64,000 nucleotides of DNA from Hyphomicrobiales bacterium (GTDB lineage: Bacteria; Pseudomonadota; Alphaproteobacteria; Rhizobiales; Rhizobiaceae): contig UCMW01000016.1 of NCBI GenBank assembly GCA_900473745.1, positions 1 to 64,000 of the forward strand. Reading direction: 5' to 3'. Shown piece by piece: positions 17,801 through 26,305 of the stretch. Position 1 is the stretch's first letter; each line of letters begins with the position of its first letter. A model generated the notes under the pieces. That model made no database searches and was not told where the DNA came from. It saw only the letters and a program-made list of their open reading frames with translations. Both the position numbers and the translations under genes were made by a program.

Positions 17801-18727
17801 ATGGCTCCCATTATCTCCATCAATTCGCTCTCCAAGACGTATTCCAATGGGTTCACGGCCTTGGACAATGTCAGTTTCGACATAGAGGAGGGCGAGATCC
17901 TCGCGCTTCTCGGTCCGAACGGGGCCGGCAAAACGACGCTGATCTCGATCATCTGCGGCATCGCCAATCCGAGCGGCGGGCAGGTGACTGTGTCCGGCCA
18001 TGACGTCGTCAAGGACTTCCGCCAGACCCGGGCCGAGATCGGCCTCGTGCCGCAGGAACTCACGACCGACATGTTCGAGACCGTCTTCAACACGGTCAGC
18101 TTTTCGCGCGGCCTGCACGGCAAGAAGCCCGACCCTGCCTATATCGACCAGGTGCTCAAGGATCTCAGCCTGTTCGACAAGCGTGACAACACGCTGCGGG
18201 AGCTGTCCGGCGGTATGAAACGGCGTGTGCTGATCGCCAAAGCGTTGTCCCATCAGCCACGCATCCTGTTCCTTGACGAGCCGACGGCCGGCGTGGACGT
18301 CGCGCTGCGCAAGGACATGTGGCAGTTGGTCGAACGGCTGCGCAAGACGGGTGTCACGATCATTCTGACTACCCATTACATCGAAGAGGCGCAGGAGATT
18401 GCCGACCGGGTCGGAATCATCAACAGGGGCAAGCTGCTGCTCGTCGAGGAGAAGAAGGCCCTGATGCGCAAGCTCGGGCGCAAGCAGCTGACAATCGAAC
18501 TGCTCGAGCCAATCGGAGCCATTCCGACGAGCCTCGACAGCTATGCGCTCACGCTCGGCGAAGGGGGCAAGGAGCTGGTCTACGATTATGACCTTGGCAG
18601 TGGAGACGGCGAGATTGCGAGGCTTCTCCTGGCGATCGATGCCGCCGGTCTCAGATTCGACGACGTATCGACCCGCCAGACATCCCTTGAAGACATTTTC
18701 GTTTCGCTGATCGGAGAGGCCGCATGA
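17801..18727 (+). CDS. ABC-2 type exporter, ATP-binding protein (YadG-like)
   Basis: 308-residue ABC ATPase: Walker [14 protein letters not shown], signature [15 protein letters not shown], Walker [13 protein letters not shown], switch His in [15 protein letters not shown]-terminal extension after residue ~220 is typical of the DrrA/YadG/NodI group. It powers export of an unknown substrate with the permease encoded next, whose ATG overlaps its stop (ATGA at 18724-18727). ATG 17801 starts exactly at the domain ([14 protein letters not shown]); the longer upstream frame has no support. It is probably its own promoter unit, 81 bases after the GGDEF gene. Confidence 0.92.
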   Translation: MAPIISINSLSKTYSNGFTALDNVSFDIEEGEILALLGPNGAGKTTLISIICGIANPSGGQVTVSGHDVVKDFRQTRAEIGLVPQELTTDMFETVFNTVSFSRGLHGKKPDPAYIDQVLKDLSLFDKRDNTLRELSGGMKRRVLIAKALSHQPRILFLDEPTAGVDVALRKDMWQLVERLRKTGVTIILTTHYIEEAQEIADRVGIINRGKLLLVEEKKALMRKLGRKQLTIELLEPIGAIPTSLDSYALTLGEGGKELVYDYDLGSGDGEIARLLLAIDAAGLRFDDVSTRQTSLEDIFVSLIGEAA

Positions 18728-19485
18728 ACATCGAAGCGATCAAGTCGATCTACTTCTACGAAATGGCGAGGACCCGCCGCACCCTGTTGCAGAGCGTGAT
18801 TTCGCCCGTCCTGTCCACCGCGCTCTATTTCATCGTCTTCGGTGCGGCCGTCGGATCGCGCATGCAGGAAGTGGGCGGAGTCTCCTATGGCGCCTTCATC
18901 ACGCCCGGTCTGATCATGCTGGCGCTGATCACCCAGTGCATATCCAACGGGTCGATCGGCATCTATTTCCCAAAATTCACTGGGACGATTTACGAAATTC
19001 TCTCGGCGCCGGTTGCGATGGGCGAAATCCTGATCGGTTATGTCGGTGCGGCGGCGACCAAGGGCTTGATGATCGGCGTCATCATCCTGTTCACCGCCAT
19101 GTTCTTCGTCGATCTCCATATCGCCCATCCCGTGCTCATGCTGGTGTTCATGGTGCTGACCGCGATCACCTTCAGCCTTGCCGGCTTCATCATCGGCATC
19201 CTCGCGAAGAATTTCGAGCAGCTGAACCTCGTGCCGTCGCTCGTCGTGCCGCCGCTGACCTTCCTCGGCGGAACCTTCTACTCGATCGACATGCTGCCGC
19301 CATTCTGGCGCGCGGTCAGCCACCTCAATCCGGTTCTCTATCTCGTGAGCGGCTTCCGCTGGAGCTTTTTCGAGGCTTCGGACGTGCATCCGATGATCAG
19401 CGTCGCAATGATCGGCATCTTTCTGGCGACTTGCCTGGGGTTCCTCGTCTGGATATTCAAGACCGGATACAAGCTCCGTCCTTGA
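18724..19485 (+). CDS. ABC-2 type exporter, permease (YadH-like)
   Basis: 253-residue membrane protein with six hydrophobic helices and the ABC-2 signature region [26 protein letters not shown] followed by [16 protein letters not shown]. This arrangement is common to YadH, NodJ and drug or polysaccharide exporters. Its start overlaps the ATPase stop by four bases, so the two are co-translated. The substrate cannot be deduced. Confidence 0.92.
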   Translation: MNIEAIKSIYFYEMARTRRTLLQSVISPVLSTALYFIVFGAAVGSRMQEVGGVSYGAFITPGLIMLALITQCISNGSIGIYFPKFTGTIYEILSAPVAMGEILIGYVGAAATKGLMIGVIILFTAMFFVDLHIAHPVLMLVFMVLTAITFSLAGFIIGILAKNFEQLNLVPSLVVPPLTFLGGTFYSIDMLPPFWRAVSHLNPVLYLVSGFRWSFFEASDVHPMISVAMIGIFLATCLGFLVWIFKTGYKLRP

Positions 19486-19492
19486 GCGATGG

Positions 19493-20191
19493 TCAATCGC
19501 GCAGTCTGAGTTCATCCGTCTGCATCTGCATCGAACTCAGCGTCGACAGGAAGCTCATGCCGAGGAGGCTCTGATCGAGCAGGCCTTCTTCCAGGACCAC
19601 GGCTTCCACATTGGTGCGCATGATCGATCCGAGGCGGATTTCGGGGATGCGGAGCGGTGCTGCGGATGCGCGACCATTGGCCGTCAGGACCGTGCGGGTG
19701 AAGCTGAGGTCGCCGGGATCGATGCCCATGCGCATGGCGTCCTCGTAGCGGAGGGCGACCGAACTCGCTCCGGTGTCGATGAGTACGGGCACTGAAACCG
19801 TGCCCATGCCGACGGATGTTTCGAAATGTCCGCCGAGGGTCTTGTGAAGCACCACTTCGGCGCGACCGTCCGCGGTCGTCACGGTGACCGCGCGTCCGGG
19901 TATGAGGCCGGCGACAACCCGCTCGCCGATGCTTTGGAAGTCGCCACGATAGAGGTAGCCGGTGACGAGGGCGAGCGCGATCAAGACCCAGATCGCCATC
20001 TGCCGCAGGCTCTGGCCGAGATTGCGCCGGCCGAGCACGATTCCGGCTGAGATCATCAAGAGGATCGGAAGCGCCACGACCATTCGGCCGAAGTCTTCGT
20101 TGTCGACGCCGAAACTCTGTCCGCTTTCGTGATTAAAGACGAGAATGCCGAGACCGATGGCAAGAATTGCTAGGCCGATGATGAAGCGCAT
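19493..20191 (-). CDS. membrane-anchored retropepsin-like aspartic protease (TIGR02281 type)
   Basis: 232 residues with two or three N-terminal hydrophobic segments (MRFIIGLAILAIGLGILVF and ALPILLMISAGIVLG), then a clan AA aspartic protease domain with the catalytic motif LIDTGASSVALR and the flap/C-terminal LLDQSLLGMSFLSTL. The single DTGAS motif implies a homodimer with the active site outside the membrane. The start ATG 20191 overlaps the stop of the DUF1289 gene by one base, so they are coupled. The gene ends 7 bases from the convergent ABC permease. Confidence 0.88.
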   Translation of the reverse strand: MRFIIGLAILAIGLGILVFNHESGQSFGVDNEDFGRMVVALPILLMISAGIVLGRRNLGQSLRQMAIWVLIALALVTGYLYRGDFQSIGERVVAGLIPGRAVTVTTADGRAEVVLHKTLGGHFETSVGMGTVSVPVLIDTGASSVALRYEDAMRMGIDPGDLSFTRTVLTANGRASAAPLRIPEIRLGSIMRTNVEAVVLEEGLLDQSLLGMSFLSTLSSMQMQTDELRLRD

Positions 20192-20412
20192 CAGCCGCCC
20201 TCGCGCTCGCGCACCATGCGGGTGCGGCGCGTCTCGCGGCGCGGCTTGCGCTCGACATTTTGGAGGCGGGCGGGAAGTTCGGCCATGATGGTTCGGCGCT
20301 CGAGGCTGGTATAGGTCGTCCACAACCCGATCTCGTCGCGCGTGCGTCCGCAGCCGAAGCAGAGGCCGGTCTTGTCATCGATCGAACAGATGAGAATGCA
20401 GGGGGATTCCAT
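20191..20412 (-). CDS. DUF1289 domain protein
   Basis: 73-residue protein with four cysteines arranged as SPCILICSIDD and GLCFGCGRTRDEI, the DUF1289 signature, followed by a WTTYTSLERR segment and an Arg-rich tail. The four cysteines could bind a metal or an Fe-S cluster; the function of the family is not known. It is the first gene of a two-gene unit with the aspartic protease, an arrangement I take as conserved in rhizobia from general knowledge. Confidence 0.9.
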   Translation of the reverse strand: MESPCILICSIDDKTGLCFGCGRTRDEIGLWTTYTSLERRTIMAELPARLQNVERKPRRETRRTRMVREREGG

Positions 20413-20447
20413 CGCGAGCCCTTTGGTTTCGCTTCTATATCGGGTCT

Positions 20448-21233
20448 CTAAACTATGATGGCAAGGGTGAGGAGGAAGGCGATCTCGCAGAGTTGTTGGC
20501 TGGCCCCGATCGTGTCGCCCGTATGCCCTTCGAGCCGCTTGCGGCAATGCCGGGTGAAGACGAAAACCGCTGCCAATCCGAATGCACAGGCCAAAAACCA
20601 GCCATGAAACGGCAGCGTAAAGATGCAAAGTGCGACCGTGAACGCCACGCCGAGGGCATAGGCTGTCCTCGTCGCCTCCATGTCGGGCGTGCCAGCCGAA
20701 GCGGCCACACCATCCGTACGCGCCGAGGGCAGCGACGACCAGTGCCAGACCAGCAGCGTCCGAGACAGGACCGCTGCTGCCAGCCATGATAATGCCGCGG
20801 CGAGTGGAGGCAGTGCTTCGAGCAGAATGGTGAGGGCCGCAACACGGATTGCAACCGAGAGGATCAGGGCCAACGCGCCATAGGTGCCGATGCGGCTATC
20901 CTTCATGATCGACATCGCCTTGTCGCGGCTGCCGCCACCACCCAGACCATCGGCGCTATCGGACAGGCCATCCTCGTGCAGGGCGCCAGTCACCACGATC
21001 TGCGCAGTTACGGCAATGAGCGCGCCGAGCACGGCTTCTGCTCCGGCGGCAGAGAGCATACCGATCACAAGGGCAGCTGGCAGGGCGATCACGAGACCGG
21101 CAAGGGGGAAGGCTGCAACGGTCTTGCTCAGGCTGCCGTCATGACCGGCAAAATAGCGATCCGGCACCGGCAGGCGGCTCAGAAAGGAAATGGCGCGCGC
21201 CGTTTCCGTCAGAAGGTTGTCGACGACCTGCAT
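20448..21233 (-). CDS. cobV: adenosylcobinamide-GDP ribazoletransferase (cobalamin synthase)
   Basis: 261-residue integral membrane enzyme that joins adenosylcobinamide-GDP to alpha-ribazole, the last assembly step of cobalamin. The cytoplasmic motif GALHEDGLSDSADGLGGGGSRD (Mg2+-binding acidic residues) and MKDSRIGTYGALAL are diagnostic of the CobS/CobV family. The remainder forms about six helices. ATG 21233 is the start; the frame stays open far upstream, antisense to cobT, but that is not coding. It is divergent from cobT, which makes the ribazole precursor. I saw no cobalamin riboswitch in the 141 bases between them. Confidence 0.95.
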   Translation of the reverse strand: MQVVDNLLTETARAISFLSRLPVPDRYFAGHDGSLSKTVAAFPLAGLVIALPAALVIGMLSAAGAEAVLGALIAVTAQIVVTGALHEDGLSDSADGLGGGGSRDKAMSIMKDSRIGTYGALALILSVAIRVAALTILLEALPPLAAALSWLAAAVLSRTLLVWHWSSLPSARTDGVAASAGTPDMEATRTAYALGVAFTVALCIFTLPFHGWFLACAFGLAAVFVFTRHCRKRLEGHTGDTIGASQQLCEIAFLLTLAIIV

Positions 21234-21374
21234 GATCCCCGTTTTCCGTATTTCAGCATTCCGTTGTGTCCTCGACCGCCTGCGTCGTTTTTTGAGTTGA
21301 GCGGCACGGGTCCGGTCAGTATGAGAGAGGCCACAAAGCCTGATTTGCTGGAAGAATACAAGGAAGCCCGATCC

Positions 21375-22397
21375 ATGAGCGTCACCGGCCTGCCATTCGA
21401 CGATTTTCGCGCCCTGTTGCGCGACCTGCCGGGACCTCATACCGCATCGCTGGTCGCTGCGCGCGAGCGTGACAAGCAGTTGACCAAGCCGCCGGGCGCA
21501 CTTGGTCGTCTCGAAGAGATCGCCATGTGGCTCGCCGCCTGGAGCGGCCGTGCGCCGGCGGTCAACCGACCGCTGGTCGCGATCTTCGCCGGCAATCACG
21601 GCGTGACGAAACACGGTATCACGCCGTTCCCGCCATCGGTTACCCAGCAGATGGTTGAGAATTTTGCAGCCGGCGGTGCGGCGATCAACCAGATCTGCGT
21701 GACGCATGACCTTGGCCTCAAGATCTTCGATCTCGCGCTCGACTATCCTACGGGTGACATCACTTGCGAGCCCGCGCTTTCCGAACGCGACTGCGCAGCC
21801 ACCATGGCCTTCGGAATGGAAGCGATCGCCGGCGGCACGGACCTGCTCTGCATCGGCGAGATGGGGATCGGCAATACGACGATAGCCGCTGCCATCAATC
21901 TTGCGCTTTACGGCGGCGAGGCGGAAGACTGGGTCGGCCCGGGCACGGGTTCCGAAGGCGATGTGCTGGCCCGCAAGGTGGCGGCCGTGAAGCAGGCTGT
22001 CGCCTTCCATCAGGAGCACCTGTCCGACCCGCTGGAAGTCTTGCGTCGTCTCGGCGGTCGTGAGATCGCTGCCATGGCAGGCGCCATTCTGGCTGCGCGC
22101 ATGGAGAAGATACCGGTCCTGATCGACGGTTATGTGGCGACTGCCGCAGCCTCGATCCTGAAGGCCGCCAATCCGTCGGCGCTCGACCACTGCCTGATCG
22201 GCCATGTCTCCGGTGAACCGGGGCATCTGCGTGCGATCGAACGCCTCGGCAAGACGCCGCTTCTGGCACTTGGCATGCGGCTCGGTGAAGGCACTGGTGC
22301 CGCCCTTGCGGCCGGCATCGTCAAAGCTGCGGCTGCCTGCCATTCCGGCATGGCCACCTTCGATCAGGCGGGGGTATCCAACAAGTCGCATGCGTGA
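21375..22397 (+). CDS. cobT: nicotinate-nucleotide-dimethylbenzimidazole phosphoribosyltransferase
   Basis: 340-residue enzyme that transfers ribose phosphate from nicotinate mononucleotide to dimethylbenzimidazole, forming alpha-ribazole phosphate for the lower ligand of B12. Family motifs are TKPPGALGRLEEIA, IFAGNHGVTKHGITPFPPSV, LLCIGEMGIGNTTIAAA and the C-terminal GEGTGAALA. The catalytic Glu appears in ALRLGEG-type context near residue 310. ATG 21375 (MSVTGLPFDDF) matches the usual rhizobial start; an ATG at 21321 would add 18 residues. The next gene starts within its last codons. Confidence 0.95.
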   Translation: MSVTGLPFDDFRALLRDLPGPHTASLVAARERDKQLTKPPGALGRLEEIAMWLAAWSGRAPAVNRPLVAIFAGNHGVTKHGITPFPPSVTQQMVENFAAGGAAINQICVTHDLGLKIFDLALDYPTGDITCEPALSERDCAATMAFGMEAIAGGTDLLCIGEMGIGNTTIAAAINLALYGGEAEDWVGPGTGSEGDVLARKVAAVKQAVAFHQEHLSDPLEVLRRLGGREIAAMAGAILAARMEKIPVLIDGYVATAAASILKAANPSALDHCLIGHVSGEPGHLRAIERLGKTPLLALGMRLGEGTGAALAAGIVKAAAACHSGMATFDQAGVSNKSHA

Positions 22398-22812
22398 TCG
22401 AAAGCCAAAGGGAATCGGTGCCGAGCCGCTCGCCTCCACCGTCATCAAGAAGAAGACCGGCGTCGCGCATCTGTTCGCGGCTGCGCAATATTCGGCGCAG
22501 GGCTTCAAGCGCCTGATCCAGGAATCAGCCTTCAGGCATGAATTGCTGGGCTTTGTCGGCGGGCTCGTCGTCTTCGCCGTGATCGGTGCGAGCCTGTTCG
22601 AATTCCTCGGCTTCATCGTGCTGATGATGCTGATGTTCTCGGTCGAAGCGTTGAATACGGCGATCGAGGAGTTAGTGGATCGCGTCTCGCCGGAAATCTC
22701 GACGGTCGGGCGAAATGCCAAGGATCTCGGTTCCTTCGCGGTCTTCTGCCTGATCATCGCCAATGCCGCATTTGCAGTCTATGTCGTGGTGAGCCGGTTG
22801 TTCCTCGCCTGA
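22390..22812 (+). CDS. dgkA: diacylglycerol kinase
   Basis: 140-residue small membrane kinase, slightly longer than the ~120 residues usual for DgkA. It phosphorylates diacylglycerol for phospholipid recycling; rhizobia generate diacylglycerol when making membrane glucans and betaine lipids. Key residues are present: the N-terminal amphipathic AAQYSAQGFKRLIQESAFRHE, the catalytic motif VEALNTAIEELVDRVSPE, and the RNAKDLGSFAV segment. Three transmembrane helices are evident. ATG 22390 overlaps the cobT stop. It is convergent with the histidine kinase gene, whose stop abuts it. Confidence 0.93.
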   Translation: MRDRKPKGIGAEPLASTVIKKKTGVAHLFAAAQYSAQGFKRLIQESAFRHELLGFVGGLVVFAVIGASLFEFLGFIVLMMLMFSVEALNTAIEELVDRVSPEISTVGRNAKDLGSFAVFCLIIANAAFAVYVVVSRLFLA

Positions 22813-24348
22813 TCAGGCGAACTGCCGGCGGCGGGGCTCAACGGCCTTGACTTCGCTGATGGCCGGGAGACTTTCCAGCACGCGGCTGGACGGCAGGATC
22901 GCAACGACTTCCGTGCCTTCGCGCAGCTTCGACCTCAGCTTGAACTCCCCGCCATGCTTGGCGAGGATCGCTTGAACGATGGGGAGCCCGAGGCCTGTTC
23001 CCTGTTCTGCACTCTTGATGGCGATTGAGCCCTGACCGAAGGCCGAGAGCACGACCGGGATTTCGTTTTCCGGGATGCCCGGGCCATTGTCGCGGATCGA
23101 AACATATTGGCCGCCGCCCGCGGTCCAGCCGGCCTTCACGACGATCTCGCCGCCCTGGGGGGTGAATTTCACGGCGTTCGACAGGAGGTTCAGGATGACC
23201 TGGCGCAAGGCCTTCTCATCGGCCCAGAGTGACGGCAGGCCGCGTTCGAACTGTTCCTCTATGCTGATGTTTTTCGACTTGGCGCGCAACTGGATCATGC
23301 CGATGCAATCCTCAGCCAGTTCCAGCAGTGAGACGCTTTCCTCGCTGAGCTCGTATTTGCCGGCCTCGATGCGCGACAGGTCGAGGATCTCGTTGATCAA
23401 TTCGAGCAGATGGCTGCCCGACCGGTGAATGTCGCCGGCATATTCCTTGTAGAGCGGATTGTTGAGCGGTCCGAGCACTTCCGTCGCCATCACTTCGGAG
23501 AAGCCGAGGATGGCGTTCAGCGGCGTGCGGAGTTCGTGGGACATCGAGGCGAGGAAGCGCGATTTCGCCATGTTGGCTTCCTCGGCCCGACGGCGCGCCT
23601 CGTCCGAAAGGGATTTTGCCACTTCCAGTTCCGCAATCAGGTCGTCCTTTTCCGTCTGATAGGAAAGAAGTTTCAGATTGGCCTGATGCAGGCGGCTCGT
23701 GATGTAGATGAAGAAGATCAGGGCCGTCGTGAAGACGGCGGTCAGGCCGAGATCTAGGATGTTACCGCCCGTGCCGGCCACATAGGTGAGCGCCACAACC
23801 GTCGGCAGGAAGCCGAACAGCACCGCTTGACGGAGAAGCATGCTGGCCATGGCGGTTATCGAAAGCGCCAGGAGCAGGACGGCGCCCTTATAGAAGATAA
23901 AGGCCGTCGGGTTGCAGCTGGCACAGTCCTGCAGGGCGAAGATCGCCCAGGACATGCCCATGGCGACTTGCGACAACAGCAGGAGGCGCCGCCATTTGTG
24001 CTGGTTGTCGAGGGTGATCTCGTGCTTCGAGGCGCGCCGGACCAGCAGGATGCCGATCGCATGCATGGTGAGCGCAAAGAGACCCCAGACGAGGAAGTGC
24101 GGTTGCGCGGTGAAATAGGCCCCGGAGGCGGCGATAAGCAGCGTGATGAGCGGGATGACGGCAGCGCCCTGCAGGGATGCTGCCACATGCATGCCAAGCA
24201 TTTCGACATCGAAGGCCGGCGATGAGCCCTGCGGAGATTGCAGTCGCTCCCGGGTTGCGCGGACGGCACGTGTCGTTGCCCTGTTGCGCGAGCTGCGCGT
24301 CAGGTCCAGAACGTTTTTGTCCGCCGATGTGTCTACGCCGTTACTCAT
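22813..24348 (-). CDS. membrane sensor histidine kinase (PdhS/DivJ-like catalytic core)
   Basis: 511 residues. Residues ~50-230 form about six membrane helices, followed by a coiled segment (LIAELEVAKSLSDEARRRAEEA). The H-box is FLASMSHELRTPLNAILGFSE (phospho-His), then come the N-box LRQVILNLLSNAVKFTPQGG, the G1 box RDNGPGIPE, the F-box FGQGS and the G2 box GTGLGLPIVQA. All catalytic elements are intact. The core resembles the PdhS/DivJ/PleC cell-cycle kinases of alphaproteobacteria, which would fit the PleD-like gene at 16397 as a possible partner, but that link is inference. No response regulator is adjacent. Confidence 0.9.
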   Translation of the reverse strand: MSNGVDTSADKNVLDLTRSSRNRATTRAVRATRERLQSPQGSSPAFDVEMLGMHVAASLQGAAVIPLITLLIAASGAYFTAQPHFLVWGLFALTMHAIGILLVRRASKHEITLDNQHKWRRLLLLSQVAMGMSWAIFALQDCASCNPTAFIFYKGAVLLLALSITAMASMLLRQAVLFGFLPTVVALTYVAGTGGNILDLGLTAVFTTALIFFIYITSRLHQANLKLLSYQTEKDDLIAELEVAKSLSDEARRRAEEANMAKSRFLASMSHELRTPLNAILGFSEVMATEVLGPLNNPLYKEYAGDIHRSGSHLLELINEILDLSRIEAGKYELSEESVSLLELAEDCIGMIQLRAKSKNISIEEQFERGLPSLWADEKALRQVILNLLSNAVKFTPQGGEIVVKAGWTAGGGQYVSIRDNGPGIPENEIPVVLSAFGQGSIAIKSAEQGTGLGLPIVQAILAKHGGEFKLRSKLREGTEVVAILPSSRVLESLPAISEVKAVEPRRRQFA

Positions 24349-24455
24349 TGCGTTGCAGTCTTCCGCGCCTTGCATGAACCCTAGCGGCGAATTCTTAAGA
24401 AGATCCTGTCTCGGAAGGATTTGTTTGCCATGTGTGAAAAGGATTCGTTCTTGAA

Positions 24456-25040
24456 GTGGGTTGGAATGTGACGAGGATTGTTCGACGCCTGCGCGATTGG
24501 GTGGTCGGGCTCGCCATACTCGCTCTCACGCTTTTGATCATCGCCAAGCTGGAGAACGGGCAAGCGCTGCGGTTCAGCGGCACTTTCCTTGCGGTCGACG
24601 GAGACACGCTGGTGGTCGAGGGTGAGCGTTTGAGGCTGGAAGGGATCGATGCTCCGGAACTCGGGCAGACCTGTGACCGGTCCGTGGGTGGATCTTATGC
24701 CTGCGGAACTGACGCCCGGCAGACCCTGGCGGATCTGATCAAGGGCAGAGACTGGGAATGTCTTGGAACGGGTCGCGACCGCTACGAGCGTTTGCTCGTC
24801 ACCTGCCGACGCGGCCTCGACGATCTTGGCAGTCTCCTGGTCCGTTCTGGTTCGGCTGTCGCGGATGGCCGTTATCTGGCGGAGGAGGCAATGGCGCGGC
24901 GGGACGGGAAGGGGATCTGGGGCGGTGCGTTCGAGCGTCCCTCGGACTGGAGGCGGATGCAAAAGCTCGAAGACGTGGAACAGATGGCTCGGCTCCGGAC
25001 GTTGCTACCCCGTTGGATCGTGAACTGGTTCGAGGAATGA
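24456..25040 (+). CDS. thermonuclease-like (SNase domain) protein, membrane-anchored
   Basis: 194 residues: an N-terminal hydrophobic helix (WVVGLAILALTLLIIAKL), then a staphylococcal-nuclease-like domain with FLAVDGDTLVVEGERLRLEGIDAPE. The Asp/Thr of VDGDT and the Arg/Asp of LEGIDAPE are the conserved metal and catalytic positions. The later DRYERLLVTC replaces the usual DRYGR, so activity is not certain. It is probably exported and tethered to the inner membrane. GTG 24456 is the likely start; GTG 24468 is an alternative. The UDG-like gene follows almost without a gap. Confidence 0.82.
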   Translation: MGWNVTRIVRRLRDWVVGLAILALTLLIIAKLENGQALRFSGTFLAVDGDTLVVEGERLRLEGIDAPELGQTCDRSVGGSYACGTDARQTLADLIKGRDWECLGTGRDRYERLLVTCRRGLDDLGSLLVRSGSAVADGRYLAEEAMARRDGKGIWGGAFERPSDWRRMQKLEDVEQMARLRTLLPRWIVNWFEE

Positions 25041-25046
25041 TTGAGA

Positions 25047-25721
25047 ATGCCGAGTGACGTCGAGGAGCCTCCGTCAATGCCATCAGGCTCATTGCCTTCG
25101 ACGATCGATGCGCTCTCGCAGGCGATTGCCCGCTGCCGAATCTGTCGCGACAGTCCTGCGGGCGGGCCGGAGCGGCGCATGCCGCATGAACCTCGGCCTG
25201 TCGCCTATCTCTCCTCGACCGCACGGGTACTCATTGCCGGCCAGGCGCCGGGCCTGCGGGTGCATGAGACGGGCATCCCCTTCAACGATGCCTCCGGTGA
25301 CCGTTTGCGACAATGGCTGGGTGTGGAGCGGGAGACCTTTTACGATTGCAGGCGATTTGCGATCGCGCCGATGGGCTTCTGCTTTCCCGGCTACAATGCA
25401 GAGGGACATGATCTGCCGCCGCGCCGGGAATGTGCGCCGCATTGGCGACAGACCGTGATGGGTGCCATGCCGCAGGTCGAGCTCATCCTGGCGATCGGTC
25501 AGTATGCGCAGGCTTGGCATCTCGGAGGCCTGCGCCGGAAGACGATGACGGAGACGGTATCCCACTGGCGGGATTTCCTGCTGACCAATCGCGAGGGGCC
25601 ACGTGTGCTGCCACTACCACATCCGAGCTGGCGCAATACGGGTTGGCTGAAACGTCATCCCTGGTTCGAGGCGGAGGTGCTCCCGGTGCTCAGGCGCGAG
25701 GTTTCCTTGTTGATAGGCTGA
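25047..25721 (+). CDS. uracil-DNA glycosylase family protein
   Basis: 224 residues. RVLIAGQAPGLRVHETGIPFNDASGDRL carries the GxAPG water-activating motif of family 4/5-like glycosylases, and LPLPHPSWRN carries the HPS motif that enters the minor groove. An N-terminal cysteine pair (RCRICRD) and a later Cys (FCFPGYN, RECAPHW) may bind an Fe-S cluster, as in family 4 enzymes. The conserved role would be excision of uracil from DNA, although some members act on other substrates. The start may be ATG 25047 or the TTG at 25041; it sits just after the SNase-like gene, so they likely share a transcript. Confidence 0.85.
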   Translation: MPSDVEEPPSMPSGSLPSTIDALSQAIARCRICRDSPAGGPERRMPHEPRPVAYLSSTARVLIAGQAPGLRVHETGIPFNDASGDRLRQWLGVERETFYDCRRFAIAPMGFCFPGYNAEGHDLPPRRECAPHWRQTVMGAMPQVELILAIGQYAQAWHLGGLRRKTMTETVSHWRDFLLTNREGPRVLPLPHPSWRNTGWLKRHPWFEAEVLPVLRREVSLLIG

Positions 25722-25787
25722 AATGATTTTCCATAAATCGTAATGAATCGGCTATATCAGGGAAAATCAGTCTTATCAGGATGCCCC

Positions 25788-26276
25788 ATGGACCGCCTCG
25801 ATCGTAAAATTCTTCGTATCCTCCAGGAAGACTCCACGCTCGCTGTCGCCGATCTCGCCAAGAAGGTCGGCCTGTCCACGACGCCCTGCTGGCGGCGTAT
25901 CCAGAAGATGGAAGAAGACGGCGTCATTCGCCGCCGCGTCGCGCTGCTCGATCCGGGCAAGGTCAATACCAAGGTCACGGTCTTCGTGTCGATCCGGACT
26001 TCCAGCCACTCGATCGAATGGTTGAAGCGGTTCTCCGAGGTCGTCTCGGAGTTTCCGGAAGTGGTCGAATTCTACCGCATGAGCGGTGATGTCGACTATC
26101 TGCTGCGTGTCGTCGTGCCCGACATCGCGGCCTATGACGCCTTCTACAAGCGCATGATCGCCAAGATCGAGATCCGCGACGTGTCGTCTGTCTTCGCCAT
26201 GGAGCAGATCAAGTACACGACCGAACTTCCGCTCGACTACATGATGATCGACAACCAGAAGTCCCAGGAAGACTGA
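25788..26276 (+). CDS. Lrp/AsnC family transcriptional regulator
   Basis: 162 residues: an N-terminal winged helix (MDRLDRKILRILQEDSTLAVADLAKKVGLSTTPCWRRIQKMEEDGVI, residues 1-47) and a C-terminal RAM effector domain with VVEFYRMSGDVDYLLRVVVPD. Such proteins form octamers, sense amino acids and often control one adjacent transporter or enzyme. The tail MMIDNQKSQED is typical of rhizobial members. ATG 25788 is chosen over the upstream start because the helix-turn-helix begins at once. No divergent target gene adjoins; the next gene is convergent. Confidence 0.93.
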   Translation: MDRLDRKILRILQEDSTLAVADLAKKVGLSTTPCWRRIQKMEEDGVIRRRVALLDPGKVNTKVTVFVSIRTSSHSIEWLKRFSEVVSEFPEVVEFYRMSGDVDYLLRVVVPDIAAYDAFYKRMIAKIEIRDVSSVFAMEQIKYTTELPLDYMMIDNQKSQED

Positions 26277-26296
26277 GGGGCGCTCTCAAGCGCCCC
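26277..26296. terminator. hairpin between convergent lrp-type and dehydrogenase genes
   Basis: GGGGCGCT (26277-26284) and AGCGCCCC (26289-26296) form an 8-bp perfect GC-rich stem with a 4-base loop directly after the stop codon at 26276. There is no strong T-run on either side, but the position between two converging genes supports termination in both directions. Confidence 0.6.
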
Positions 26297-26305
26297 ATCT
26301 GGTCG

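Noticed and set aside
21234-21374. Possible cobalamin riboswitch between cobV and cobT
   Set aside because: The gap is only 141 bases and I could not find the conserved B12-box core, so none is claimed.
20448-22763. 771-codon minus-strand frame spanning cobV and the antisense of cobT and dgkA
   Set aside because: Only the last 262 codons (from ATG 21233) are CobV; the rest is the mirror of cobT and dgkA.
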